From Methylophilaceae bacterium 11 (GTDB lineage: Bacteria > Pseudomonadota > Gammaproteobacteria > Burkholderiales > Methylophilaceae): a stretch of DNA of 64,000 bases. A program made the position numbers and the translations under genes. Below the pieces are notes generated by a model. The model was not told the DNA's origin and made no database searches. It saw only the letters and a program-made list of their open reading frames with translations. Positions 22,562-31,195 of the stretch are shown here, one piece after another. The first letter of the stretch is position 1. Each line of letters begins with the position of its first letter. The stretch is taken from positions 930,001 to 994,000 of the forward strand of contig JCKJ01000001.1 in the NCBI GenBank assembly GCA_000525025.1. Direction: 5' to 3'.

Positions 22562-22579
22562 TGTCGCTCATAAGTGACA
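22562..22579. promoter_or_regulatory. GlrR/QseF-type enhancer site 1, TGTC-N10-GACA
   Basis: Exact match to TGTC-N10-GACA, the recognition sequence known for enterobacterial GlrR (QseF). Near-perfect dyad (TGTCGCT...AGTGACA). Centred about 98 bp upstream of the predicted RNA start. Confidence 0.75.
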
Positions 22580-22626
22580 AGTTTTGTAATGTAATCTGTA
22601 AGTGATTGAATTAAAAGTTAAAATTT

Positions 22627-22644
22627 TGTCGCTAAATAGCGACA
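22627..22644. promoter_or_regulatory. GlrR/QseF-type enhancer site 2, perfect 18-bp palindrome
   Basis: TGTCGCTAAATAGCGACA, exact TGTC-N10-GACA and fully palindromic. Centred 65 bp from site 1, about 163 bp upstream of the predicted RNA start, inside the gap just after the qseF stop. Confidence 0.78.
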
Positions 22645-22645
22645 C

Positions 22646-22663
22646 TGTTTACAAGTAGTGACA
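22646..22663. promoter_or_regulatory. Degenerate third enhancer site, TGTT-N10-GACA
   Basis: One mismatch from TGTC-N10-GACA, 1 bp from site 2, so the two would lie about two helical turns apart. A further half-site GACA is at 22673-22676. Weaker support than sites 1 and 2. Confidence 0.45.
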
Positions 22664-22677
22664 CGAATTGGCGACAT

Positions 22678-24030
22678 TTATAACAGGGGCTGTTTAAATA
22701 GTTGTGGCTCAATCGCATGACGCTCTAATAAGCGATAAAATTCTGTGCGATTACGTTGTGCCAGTTTTGCTGCTTGGGTGACATTGCCGTGTGTGCTTTT
22801 CAAAAGATTCACCAAGTACTGGTGCTCAAACTGCTGGCGCGCAACCTCAAACGGTAGCACAGCTTCATGGTCGGCTTGTAGTGCTTTTTTCACCAAGCTG
22901 ACAGGAATCAACGGCGTGGTTGCCAGCACTACCGTGTGCTCAATCACATTTTGTAATTGCCGTATATTGCCAGGCCAAGCACCTTGGCTTAGATAGCTGA
23001 GTGCATCTGGGGCGTAGCCCTGTATTTGCTTTTGATGGCGCTCACTGAATATTTTAAGAAAGTGGTGTGCCAGCAATGGAATATCTTCACGACGTTCTGC
23101 CATGGCGGGCAGTACCAAATTCACTACATTGATGCGGTAGAACAAATCCTCGCGGAATTGTTGCGCTTTCATCTCGGCCAAGAGGTCGCGATGGGTTGCC
23201 GAAATCAGTCTGACATTGATAGGAATGGTTTGTGTGCTCCCCACCGGGCGGATGACACGCTCTTGCAATGCGCGTAATACTTTGACTTGCAGAGAAAGTG
23301 GCATATCACCAATCTCATCCAAAAAGAGTGTGCCGCCATCTGCCGCCTGAAATAATCCGACATGATTGTTGACCGCGCCAGTAAACGCCCCTTTGGCATG
23401 GCCAAATAACTCTGATTCCAGCAAGTTTTCTGGGATAGCCCCGCAATTGATAGCAACAAAGGGTTGGTGTTGGCGTGGGCTGGCCTGGTGTAAGGCATGC
23501 GCTAGTAGTTCTTTACCGGTACCACTTTCGCCCTGAATGAGTACACTCACATCGCTGCTGGCGATTAGCTTTGCTTGGCCAAGCAGATTTTCCATGCGTG
23601 GACTTTTGGTCAGGATCATTTTGCGCCAAATGTCCTGCTCCTCTCGTGCTTGTGTGCTTAATCCACTCAACTGTAATGCATTGGCAACTTGCTGCAACAG
23701 CACCTGACTTTCAAAAGGCTTGGATAGAAAACTGAATGCACCTTGGTGTGTGGCTGCAACTGCATCAGGTATCGTGCCATGGGCCGTGAGTATGATGACC
23801 GGTAAGGTAGGGTGCTGGCGATGTAGTTGTAGCATCAATTCCATGCCATCCAGCTCCGGCATCAATAAGTCGGTAATCACAAGGTCAGGGCGCTGCATGG
23901 CAACGCTGGCCAGTGCTGCTGCGCCGTTGTGCGCAATCACCGTTTGATAACCGGCCGATTGCAATCGTAAATCAATCAATCTCAAAATATCGTGATCATC
24001 ATCTACGATTAAGATGGTGGCCGCACTCAT
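22678..24030 (-). CDS. qseF: QseF/GlrR-like sigma-54 activating response regulator
   Basis: NtrC-family regulator of 450 residues. Receiver domain with phospho-acceptor Asp54 (VITDLLMP). AAA+ domain with Walker A GESGTGKE (167-174) and the sigma-54 contact motif GAFTGA (214-219), so it should activate sigma-54 promoters. C-terminal Fis-type helix-turn-helix (GNVTQAAKLAQRNRTEFYRLL). Order kinase, lipoprotein, regulator is that of qseE-qseG-qseF (glrK-qseG-glrR). Two exact GlrR-type sites and a sigma-54 promoter follow its stop codon, pointing to the small RNA at 22403-22473 as a target. Confidence 0.9.
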   Translation of the reverse strand: MSAATILIVDDDHDILRLIDLRLQSAGYQTVIAHNGAAALASVAMQRPDLVITDLLMPELDGMELMLQLHRQHPTLPVIILTAHGTIPDAVAATHQGAFSFLSKPFESQVLLQQVANALQLSGLSTQAREEQDIWRKMILTKSPRMENLLGQAKLIASSDVSVLIQGESGTGKELLAHALHQASPRQHQPFVAINCGAIPENLLESELFGHAKGAFTGAVNNHVGLFQAADGGTLFLDEIGDMPLSLQVKVLRALQERVIRPVGSTQTIPINVRLISATHRDLLAEMKAQQFREDLFYRINVVNLVLPAMAERREDIPLLAHHFLKIFSERHQKQIQGYAPDALSYLSQGAWPGNIRQLQNVIEHTVVLATTPLIPVSLVKKALQADHEAVLPFEVARQQFEHQYLVNLLKSTHGNVTQAAKLAQRNRTEFYRLLERHAIEPQLFKQPLL

Positions 24031-24057
24031 GGTGATACTTTCTGTTGTGATACTTGA

Positions 24058-24651
24058 TTAACGTACATTAAGCGATTTTTCGATATTCTTCAGGTGAATG
24101 AGTTTTTGTTCAGCAGCATCGTACTTTTTCTGCAATGTATCGTACTTTTGCGTGAGAGTATCTAGCGATCTAGCCTCATCTTTGATTTTTTGCTGCTGCT
24201 TGATATTTTCTACATTAAATAGAAATAAATGGTTGATATACGCTTTTTCGGTTGCGTTCAGTGCAGGTTCCTCACGCAGTTGAGACAGCAACGTATGCGC
24301 TTTTGTTGCATCTTTAAGGTAGCTGGAGGGTAGTGCGTAGATGCATGCAAGCTTGATGCGCTGCACCACATCCTGTTTGTTTTGGCTCAGGATCTGTTGT
24401 GTTTCTAACCATTGTTTCTTTTGCCCGTCTTGATCTGCTTTGCTGTAGCTCTCACAAGCTAGTATCGGCTGTGGTAAATCTGCAGGTTTGGCGGGTAAAA
24501 GTGTGACGCCGCTATTCGTGGGCTCAGGCAGTTGGGCATTCGAATCACTGGCCAGTGGCTCTTGGTCAGCAGTAGGCTTTTGCATTTGTGATGTGGCACA
24601 TCCGGAAATTAGGATGATGCCCGCAAGCAAGGTTAAGTAAGTGTACTTCAT
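24058..24651 (-). CDS. qseG: QseG-like outer-membrane lipoprotein
   Basis: 197 residues with a clear lipobox (LISGC, Cys18) after a short signal peptide. Central helical region and a C-terminal coiled coil (QKIKDEARSLDTLTQKYDTL onward). In E. coli QseG is an outer-membrane lipoprotein that contacts the sensor QseE and stimulates it. The position between kinase and regulator and the domain layout fit. Sequence alone is only weakly diagnostic; the name rests mainly on context. It overlaps the qseE stop by 4 bp and precedes qseF by 27 bp. Confidence 0.75.
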   Translation of the reverse strand: MKYTYLTLLAGIILISGCATSQMQKPTADQEPLASDSNAQLPEPTNSGVTLLPAKPADLPQPILACESYSKADQDGQKKQWLETQQILSQNKQDVVQRIKLACIYALPSSYLKDATKAHTLLSQLREEPALNATEKAYINHLFLFNVENIKQQQKIKDEARSLDTLTQKYDTLQKKYDAAEQKLIHLKNIEKSLNVR

Positions 24652-26081
24652 AGCATGTCCGTTCTAGGCAATCTAATCACGACGTGTGCGCCTTTGTCTT
24701 CTGGTTTTAACTCAATGCTGCCTTGGTGCAGCTCAACTAAGTTTTTGACGATGGTCAATCCCAATCCGCTGCTGTTGACTAACCCTTGATGCAACGTTTT
24801 CCCTTGATAGAACGGGTCAAATAACTTGTTGATATCCTCTTTGCTCAACCCTGGGCCGCTATCTTGCACCTCAATTAACTGCCATGGTTTGTCTTGTCTG
24901 GTCGAGATCACAATCTGACCAGCCTGAGGTGTGAATTTTACGGCATTTGAGATCAAATTATCTAACATTACTATTAATGTTTCTGCGTCAGCATAGATTG
25001 TTCCCAACCAAAAACGTGTATCAATATGCAACTGCTTATTGCGGATAGTCAACGCATGCGAAGCCAGTACAGATGAGACAATCTCGTTGATGTTCAGTGC
25101 TTGCACTTGCATCACGTGCTTGTCCGATTCCATTTTGGTAAAGGTGAGTAAATTCTCAATCATTTTTTGTAGGCGCAAACTGTTGTCTTTGAGAATGTGT
25201 GCAATCTCGTGTTGTTGCGCAGACAGCGTACCGCCAATACCATCGGTCAGTAATTCGGAAGCCTCACGAATTGCGGTGAGCGGGGTTTTAAGTTCGTGAG
25301 AGATATGCTGCAAGAAACGCTGTTTTTGTTCTTTTAAATGCAGTAATTCTTGGCGCAGCCAATCTAGACGTTGCCCCAGTAGCCTCAAGTCACCAGGCCC
25401 ATCAATGCTAATGGCATTTTGGTATTCGCCTTTACCCAAATCCTTAATCACAGTATCCATGCGTTGAATGGGCCGACCCAACATAAAGGCAATGGCACCC
25501 GCAACCAATAAGGCAAACGGTACCAGAATCAAACTTTGTAAAAAAAAGCGTTGCTGTGCTTTGCTGGCACTGGTTACTAGATGCGCCGATGCGTTATCGA
25601 TGGATTGGTTATTGCGCAGGATTAACTGATTGACTTGTTGTGTCAGCTGTTGAAAGTCATTCAGCACCGGCATTTGCTCTAAGTTGCTGATATTGGTATG
25701 CAAAATCACCAGATTTAATTTAGCCTCAGTCTTTTTTACTTCTAATAATTGATTACGCTGTTGTGCTTCCGGGCTTAATATAATGAGCTCCTGCAGCGCA
25801 GTTAAAAAAGCGCCACGCGTATTATGATAGTTCTCTAAAAACTCAAAATCATTTAATACAAGAAACTGTCTAGCGCTGCGTTCCATCAAGTGTAATTGCT
25901 CTTGTAGCATATGGCTTGCCCGCGTTGTCTTCACAGCTTTATCGATGGTATTTTGGCTGTTTTTAGAGAGCTGATTAAACGCAAGGTTGGCATTAATAAA
26001 TGCCATAATCAACGGCAGAATGGCAAAGGCAAAACCAATCAGCAAAAGCTTGAGAAATGAGTTTGGATACTGAATGCGCAT
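24648..26081 (-). CDS. qseE: QseE/GlrK-like sensor histidine kinase
   Basis: Membrane sensor of 477 residues. Membrane helix 1 (FLKLLLIGFAFAILPLIMAF), a helical periplasmic domain of about 140 residues, helix 2 (LILVPFALLVAGAIAFMLG), HAMP, HisKA with the phospho-His in HISHELKTPLTAI, and HATPase with NLISNAVKFTPQ, DSGPGLS and SSGLGLTIV. First gene of the leftward qseE-G-F operon, divergent from folA. In enterobacteria the orthologous pair controls the small RNAs GlmY/GlmZ; whether the signal is the same here cannot be told. Confidence 0.88.
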   Translation of the reverse strand: MRIQYPNSFLKLLLIGFAFAILPLIMAFINANLAFNQLSKNSQNTIDKAVKTTRASHMLQEQLHLMERSARQFLVLNDFEFLENYHNTRGAFLTALQELIILSPEAQQRNQLLEVKKTEAKLNLVILHTNISNLEQMPVLNDFQQLTQQVNQLILRNNQSIDNASAHLVTSASKAQQRFFLQSLILVPFALLVAGAIAFMLGRPIQRMDTVIKDLGKGEYQNAISIDGPGDLRLLGQRLDWLRQELLHLKEQKQRFLQHISHELKTPLTAIREASELLTDGIGGTLSAQQHEIAHILKDNSLRLQKMIENLLTFTKMESDKHVMQVQALNINEIVSSVLASHALTIRNKQLHIDTRFWLGTIYADAETLIVMLDNLISNAVKFTPQAGQIVISTRQDKPWQLIEVQDSGPGLSKEDINKLFDPFYQGKTLHQGLVNSSGLGLTIVKNLVELHQGSIELKPEDKGAHVVIRLPRTDML

Positions 26082-26125
26082 GGGCTTGCAGGCGAATCTG
26101 TGTAAACATCCAGTATAATAGAAAA

Positions 26126-26608
26126 ATGTCTTGTTTATCGATGATTGTGGCAGTGGCCAATAACAGTGTGATAGGGGTGAATAACACTTTGCCTTGGCAC
26201 ATTCCTGAGGATTTGAAGCGTTTTCGTGCGCTTACGATGGGGCATCACATCATCATGGGTCGCAAAACTTATGAATCACTGGGCCGTTTGTTGCCCGGAA
26301 GAACAACAGTTATTGTATCTAGAAATCAGGATTATCAGGTAGAGGGTGCTGTGGTCGTGCATGCACTACAAGATGCGATGCGTTTTTGTCAGCAAGATGA
26401 AGAGCTGTTTTTGATAGGTGGCGCGCAGTTATACCAAGTGGGCTTGCATCTTGTGAACAAGCTCTATATCACGCGCGTGGATTTAGAGGTACAAGGCGAT
26501 GCTTTTTTACCGGATATTGATTTGAATGCTTGGACGCTGATTGAAAAAAAAGACCACGTCTCAACGAGTGGTCTTTCTTATAGCGATCTCACTTACTTGC
26601 GTAAGTAA
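26126..26608 (+). CDS. folA: Dihydrofolate reductase
   Basis: Reduces dihydrofolate to tetrahydrofolate with NADPH. 160 residues: MIVAVANNSVIGVNNTLPWH near the start, MGRKTYESLGRLLPGRTTVI, and LFLIGGAQLYQVGL. Start ATG 26126 is preferred (MSCLSMIVAVANN); ATG 26141 is possible. A TATAAT (26114-26119) lies only 6 bp before ATG 26126 and no Shine-Dalgarno is seen, so the mRNA may be leaderless. The 3' end of the gene contains the terminator of the convergent decarboxylase gene. Confidence 0.94.
   Translation: MSCLSMIVAVANNSVIGVNNTLPWHIPEDLKRFRALTMGHHIIMGRKTYESLGRLLPGRTTVIVSRNQDYQVEGAVVVHALQDAMRFCQQDEELFLIGGAQLYQVGLHLVNKLYITRVDLEVQGDAFLPDIDLNAWTLIEKKDHVSTSGLSYSDLTYLRK
26544..26576 (-). terminator. 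Terminator of the decarboxylase gene, inside folA
   Basis: Leftward: perfect 9-bp stem (26576-26568 with 26557-26549), 10-nt loop, followed by a T-run (26551-26544). The orientation serves the decarboxylase gene that ends at 26620, yet the element lies within the last codons of folA. Confidence 0.75.
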
Positions 26609-26619
26609 ATCGCTTCAAC

Positions 26620-28860
26620 TTACTGCGCTACGCAGTCTACGTAGTAAATGGCTTTACCATCCACGACTTGTTTTACCAGGCCGTGTACGTCTGTTTCAAA
26701 GCCTGGGAAGCGCTCATTAAAGGTACGTGCAAACTTCAAGTAATTAATAATGACTTGATTGAAACGCTCACCCGGAATCAACAATGGAATACCAGGCGGG
26801 TAAGGCGTGAGTAGCACCGCAGTAATACGGCCTTCCAAATCATCAATCGGCACACGGTCAATCTCGCGGTGCGCCATTTTGGCAAACGCATCGGTTGGCT
26901 TCATCGCCGGTACCATGTTAGATAAATACATTTCCGTAGTCAGACGCGCAACATCGTTGGCTTTGTACACTTCATGAATTTGCGTGCATAGATCGCGCAA
27001 GCCCAAACGCTCGTAACGTGGATGCTTTTGTGCAAATTCTGGCAAGACTTTCCATAACGGCTGGTTCTTGTCGTAATCATCTTTAAACTGCTGTAATGCC
27101 GCTACCATCGTGTTCCAGCGGCCTTTGGTAATGCCAATCGTGAACATAATAAAGAATGAGTACAGACCGGTTTTTTCAACAATCACGCCATGCTCAGCTA
27201 AATACTTAGTGACAATCGCTGCCGGGATACCAAACTTGTCAGAGAAGTCACCCTTGATATCTAAACCGGGTGTGATAATGGTAGCCTTAATTGGGTCGAG
27301 CATATTAAAGCCTTCGGCCAAATCGCCAAAGCCATGCCAAGCTTCGCCTGCTTTCAGCATCCAAGCATCTCGCTCTTCAATGCCTTCTTCCGTCAAGTCA
27401 TCCGGGCCCCAAACTTTAAACCACCAGTCGGCACCCCATTCTTCATCCACTTTTCGCATGGCGCGACGGAAATCTAGCGCTTCCATAATAGACTCTTCTA
27501 CCAAGGCGGTACCGCCGGGCGCTTCCATCATGGCTGCGGCTACATCGCAACTGGCAATAATGGAGTATTGCGGGCTGGTTGAAGTGTGCATCAAGTAAGC
27601 TTCGTTAAATACGTCACGGTCCAGCCTGTTTTCAATGGCATCTTGTACTAAAATTTGTGATGCCTGACTTAAGCCTGCCAATAGTTTGTGTGTGGATTGT
27701 GTAGAGAACACCATGCTGTCTTTGCAACGTGGACGGTCTGCGCCAATCGCATGGTAGTCACCATAGAAATCATGGAAAGTCGCGTGGGGTAGCCATGCTT
27801 CATCAAAATGCAGCGTATCAATCTTGCCATCGAGCATGTCTTTGATTTCTTCTACATTGTAAAGTACGCCATCATAGGTAGATTGCGTAATCGTCAGCAC
27901 ACGTGGTTTGGCATTTTTATCAGTGGCAAACGGGTTCAGTTGAATTTTCTTTTGAATGTTTTCCCAAGTAAATTCACTTTTCGGAATCGGGCCGATAATG
28001 CCAAAGTGGTTACGTGTTGGCATCAAAAAGACAGGAATCGCGCCAGTCATAATGATGGAGTGCAACACGGATTTATGGCAGTTACGGTCTACCACCACAA
28101 TGTCACCCGGCGCAACGGTTGAGTTCCATACAATCTTGTTAGAAGTAGAAGTGCCGTTAGTGACAAAGTATAGGTGGTCACAATTGTAAATGCGCGCTGC
28201 ATTACGCTCAGAAGCGGCAACCGGGCCAGTATGGTCAAGCAATTGTCCCAACTCATCTACCGCATTGCACACATCTGCACGCAGCATATTTTCTCCAAAG
28301 AATTGGTGAAACATTTGCCCTACAGGTGATTTCAAAAAGGCTACGCCGCCCGAGTGACCAGGGCAATGCCAAGAATAAGAGCCATCTGCCGCATAGTGGG
28401 TTAAGGCTTTAAAGAATGGCGGTGGCAGGCTGTCCAAGTAGGCTTTAGCCTCACGAATAATCAAGCGCGCTACAAACTCTGGCGTATCTTCGTTCATGTG
28501 AATAAAGCCATGCAGTTCGCGCAACACATCGTTAGGAATATGGCGTGAGGTACGTGTTTCACCATGCAAGAAAATAGGAATTTCTTCATTGCGGTAGCGA
28601 ATCTCACTGACGAACTTGCGTAGCTGCTCAATGGCTTCAGGTTTTTCTTCGACGATCTCTTCATCGTCAATCGAGAGGATAAATGCTGAAGCTCGGCTTT
28701 GTTGCTGGGCGAATGAAGTAAGGTCGCCATAACTGGTCACGCCTAAGACTTCGACGCCTTCTTCTTCAATGGCTTTGGCAAGTACACGAATGCCTAAACC
28801 AGAAGAGTTTTCAGAGCGGAAGTCTTCATCGATGATGACAACGGGGAAACGGAATTTCAT
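26620..28860 (-). CDS. Arginine/lysine/ornithine decarboxylase (PLP group III)
   Basis: 746-residue fold-type I decarboxylase. An N-terminal receiver-like wing domain (about residues 1-130) is followed by the PLP domain. HCPGHSGGVAF, VTNGTSTSNKIV and TLHFDEAWLPHATF are typical. The PLP lysine is in STQSTHKLLAGLSQ. C-terminal LLTPYPPGIPLLIPGER is characteristic. The substrate (Arg, Lys or Orn) cannot be fixed by eye; such enzymes feed polyamine synthesis or acid tolerance. dcd is its frequent betaproteobacterial neighbour, as here. Confidence 0.9.
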   Translation of the reverse strand: MKFRFPVVIIDEDFRSENSSGLGIRVLAKAIEEEGVEVLGVTSYGDLTSFAQQQSRASAFILSIDDEEIVEEKPEAIEQLRKFVSEIRYRNEEIPIFLHGETRTSRHIPNDVLRELHGFIHMNEDTPEFVARLIIREAKAYLDSLPPPFFKALTHYAADGSYSWHCPGHSGGVAFLKSPVGQMFHQFFGENMLRADVCNAVDELGQLLDHTGPVAASERNAARIYNCDHLYFVTNGTSTSNKIVWNSTVAPGDIVVVDRNCHKSVLHSIIMTGAIPVFLMPTRNHFGIIGPIPKSEFTWENIQKKIQLNPFATDKNAKPRVLTITQSTYDGVLYNVEEIKDMLDGKIDTLHFDEAWLPHATFHDFYGDYHAIGADRPRCKDSMVFSTQSTHKLLAGLSQASQILVQDAIENRLDRDVFNEAYLMHTSTSPQYSIIASCDVAAAMMEAPGGTALVEESIMEALDFRRAMRKVDEEWGADWWFKVWGPDDLTEEGIEERDAWMLKAGEAWHGFGDLAEGFNMLDPIKATIITPGLDIKGDFSDKFGIPAAIVTKYLAEHGVIVEKTGLYSFFIMFTIGITKGRWNTMVAALQQFKDDYDKNQPLWKVLPEFAQKHPRYERLGLRDLCTQIHEVYKANDVARLTTEMYLSNMVPAMKPTDAFAKMAHREIDRVPIDDLEGRITAVLLTPYPPGIPLLIPGERFNQVIINYLKFARTFNERFPGFETDVHGLVKQVVDGKAIYYVDCVAQ

Positions 28861-28873
28861 AACATTAATCCTT

Positions 28874-28935
28874 TACCACAGAGACGCAGAGGCACAGAGA
28901 ACCTGGATGGTTTAAGCTCTGTGCCTCTGTGGTGA
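28874..28935. repeat. Intergenic inverted repeat of CCACAGAG type
   Basis: Left arm 28874-28899 (ACCACAGAGACGCAGAGGCACAGAG) and right arm 28917-28935 (CTCTGTGCCTCTGTGGTGA) are inverted complements, except that the left arm has extra bases in the middle. Similar CCACAGAG/GGCACAGAG repeats are scattered in many environmental bacteria (from memory). It lies between dcd and the decarboxylase gene and would form a strong hairpin in their common transcript. Confidence 0.8.
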
Positions 28936-28958
28936 AATGCATTGAATAAATAGCTTAC

Positions 28959-29534
28959 TTATATTTTAGGGAGGGTAACGCCCACTTGCCCTTGATATTT
29001 GCCACCACGGTCTTTGTATGAGGTCTCGCAAATGTCATCTGCATCTGCTTCAAAGAACAACACTTGCGCACAACCTTCATTCGCATAGATTTTTGCTGGC
29101 AGAGGGGTAGTATTACTGAACTCTAGTGTGACATAGCCTTCCCACTCTGGTTCAAATGGCGTGACGTTCACAATAATGCCGCAGCGCGCGTATGTGGATT
29201 TACCTAAGCAAACGGTTAGTACATTGCGTGGGATACGGAAATATTCTACGGTACGCGCAAGCGCGAACGAATTGGGTGGAATGATGCAGTAATCGGCATT
29301 TACTTCTACAAACGAATTCGGGTCGAAATTTTTTGGGTCGACAATAGTGCTGTTGAGGTTGGTGAACAGCTTGAATTCTTTAGAGCAGCGAATATCGTAG
29401 CCATAGCTAGACGTGCCATAAGAAACCATACGTTGGCCTTCGGCATTCATTTTGACTTGCTTAGGCTCAAATGGCTCAATCATGCCATGTTCTTCAGCCA
29501 TTTTACGAATCCAACGATCAGATTTAATGCTCAT
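28959..29534 (-). CDS. dcd: dCTP deaminase
   Basis: Deaminates dCTP to dUTP, the precursor route to dTMP made by ThyA. 191 residues. [34 protein letters not shown] and [20 protein letters not shown] are the conserved segments, with the catalytic Glu in LEFSNTT. C-terminal [17 protein letters not shown] is the usual nucleotide lid. The gene is full length. A 98-bp gap with the CCACAGAG repeat separates it from the decarboxylase. Confidence 0.96.
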   Translation of the reverse strand: MSIKSDRWIRKMAEEHGMIEPFEPKQVKMNAEGQRMVSYGTSSYGYDIRCSKEFKLFTNLNSTIVDPKNFDPNSFVEVNADYCIIPPNSFALARTVEYFRIPRNVLTVCLGKSTYARCGIIVNVTPFEPEWEGYVTLEFSNTTPLPAKIYANEGCAQVLFFEADADDICETSYKDRGGKYQGQVGVTLPKI

Positions 29535-29618
29535 ATGCGTTCAGTTTTAGAGGTTAAAAGTGAAACGCATTATAAGGCCTAAATACTGATAAATGATGAA
29601 AATTTGCAGTCAATAAGC

Positions 29619-29655
29619 GAAAAAAATCCCCATTGGATTTTCATCAAATGGGGAT
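29619..29655 (-). terminator. Terminator of zwf
   Basis: Leftward: perfect 9-bp stem (29655-29647 with 29634-29626), 12-nt loop, then a T-rich tail (29626-29619). 17 bp after the zwf stop. Confidence 0.85.
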
Positions 29656-29671
29656 GGTTTGGTGTGACTAA

Positions 29672-31153
29672 TTAATGCTGGTCGCCACCGAGTTCAATGC
29701 TATAACGCCAGAACTGATCTTCAGCTTCAAAAATCACTTGAGAAGCATCTGGATCGCGGCTGCCAGCAGGGTATTGATGCACTGGCTTTTTATCTTCAGC
29801 CCATGCTTTCACTACTGGGTCGACTAAACGCCATTGTGCTTCAGCTTCGGAAATATGCAGGTAATTTGAGTTATCACCTTGCATCAAGTTGAGCAATAAC
29901 GCCTCGTACGCATCCACAGAATCATCTTCCGGTAAGCGGTTAGCGGCATCCAATTGAATGGTGCGTGTGTTGATGTCTAAACCAGGGATCTTGGACTGGA
30001 TTTCCATCTTGATACATTCACGCGGTTGGATACCAATGATGAGCCAATTTTGGTCTTGGCCACCGTTGATTTGCAAAGGTGACTTCTTAAAGCGAATCGA
30101 AATGCGTGTGTCCGCTTCGTGCAAACGTTTAGCTGTACGAATATAGAAGGGCACACCTTTCCAACGTGGGTTATCAATAAATAGCTTCAACGCAGCATAG
30201 GTTTCTACTACGCTGCTGCTATCGCCTAATTCTTCAAGATAGCCTGGTACTTTTTCGCCATTGACTTCACCCGCTGTATATTGTGCGCGGAACGCATGCT
30301 TGCTTAACTCATTCACAGGGATAGGGCGGATTTGTTCTAACACTTTAATTTTCGCTTCGCGGATGCCATCCGGTGTTAAATCTTTTGGCATCTCCATGGT
30401 AGCCAGTGCAAGTGTTTGCAAGATATGACTTTGAATCATATCGCGTAAAGCGCCTGTGCTGTCATAGAACTGCGTACGGTCGCCCACGCCCAACATTTCA
30501 GTATTGGTGATTTGCACGTGATCAATGTATTGATTGTTCCAAATCGGTTCCAAAATAGTGTTGGTAAAGCGTTGCAACAGAATGTTTTGCAACGCAGATT
30601 TGCCCAAGTAATGGTCGATACGGTAAATTTGATGTTCTTTTAAATGCGTTGTAATGGCTTTTTGCAGTTCTTTAGCAGATGCTAAATCTGTACCAAATGG
30701 CTTTTCAATCACCACACGGCGCCAGTATTTATCTTCGTTAGTTAAGCCCACTTTAGCCAGTGACTCTACAACGGGCGCGAAATCGACTGGGCGCACAGAT
30801 AAGAAGTAAGCCAAGTTTTGTGGGAAAGTGCTCTCGTCACTTAACGTTTTACTTAGTTTGGTAAATGCATCCGGGTCGGTCGGCGGATTGGCGTGATAGA
30901 AGTTACGCGCAATAAAACGTTCAAATACTTGTTGATCGTAGCCTTTTTTAAATTTGGTATCGAGCATGCTTTTAATATCTGCACGCCAAGCTTCTAAATC
31001 TACGATTTGACGACCAACCGCCATGATTTTTAGTTCTGCAGGTAGCCGACCCAGTAAATCTAGTCTAAATAAACCTGGATAAAGCTTCACGCGTGCTAAG
31101 TTGCCACTCGCGCCAAATAAAACCAAGGTACAAGGATCAATTTGTTTTGTCAT
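29672..31153 (-). CDS. zwf: Glucose-6-phosphate 1-dehydrogenase
   Basis: Oxidises glucose-6-phosphate to 6-phosphogluconolactone. 493 residues. N-terminal Rossmann motif VLFGASGNLARVKLYP and the active-site stretch RIDHYLGKSALQNILLQRF; the usual Glu after GK is Ser here. With gnd and pgl it makes the oxidative branch, which Methylophilaceae use as a dissimilatory cycle to oxidise formaldehyde to CO2. zwf ends with its own terminator; gnd lies upstream on the same strand. Confidence 0.96.
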   Translation of the reverse strand: MTKQIDPCTLVLFGASGNLARVKLYPGLFRLDLLGRLPAELKIMAVGRQIVDLEAWRADIKSMLDTKFKKGYDQQVFERFIARNFYHANPPTDPDAFTKLSKTLSDESTFPQNLAYFLSVRPVDFAPVVESLAKVGLTNEDKYWRRVVIEKPFGTDLASAKELQKAITTHLKEHQIYRIDHYLGKSALQNILLQRFTNTILEPIWNNQYIDHVQITNTEMLGVGDRTQFYDSTGALRDMIQSHILQTLALATMEMPKDLTPDGIREAKIKVLEQIRPIPVNELSKHAFRAQYTAGEVNGEKVPGYLEELGDSSSVVETYAALKLFIDNPRWKGVPFYIRTAKRLHEADTRISIRFKKSPLQINGGQDQNWLIIGIQPRECIKMEIQSKIPGLDINTRTIQLDAANRLPEDDSVDAYEALLLNLMQGDNSNYLHISEAEAQWRLVDPVVKAWAEDKKPVHQYPAGSRDPDASQVIFEAEDQFWRYSIELGGDQH

Positions 31154-31195
31154 AATAAATCCAAAAAAGGAACTGCCTTAAAATTTAAAGTAATA

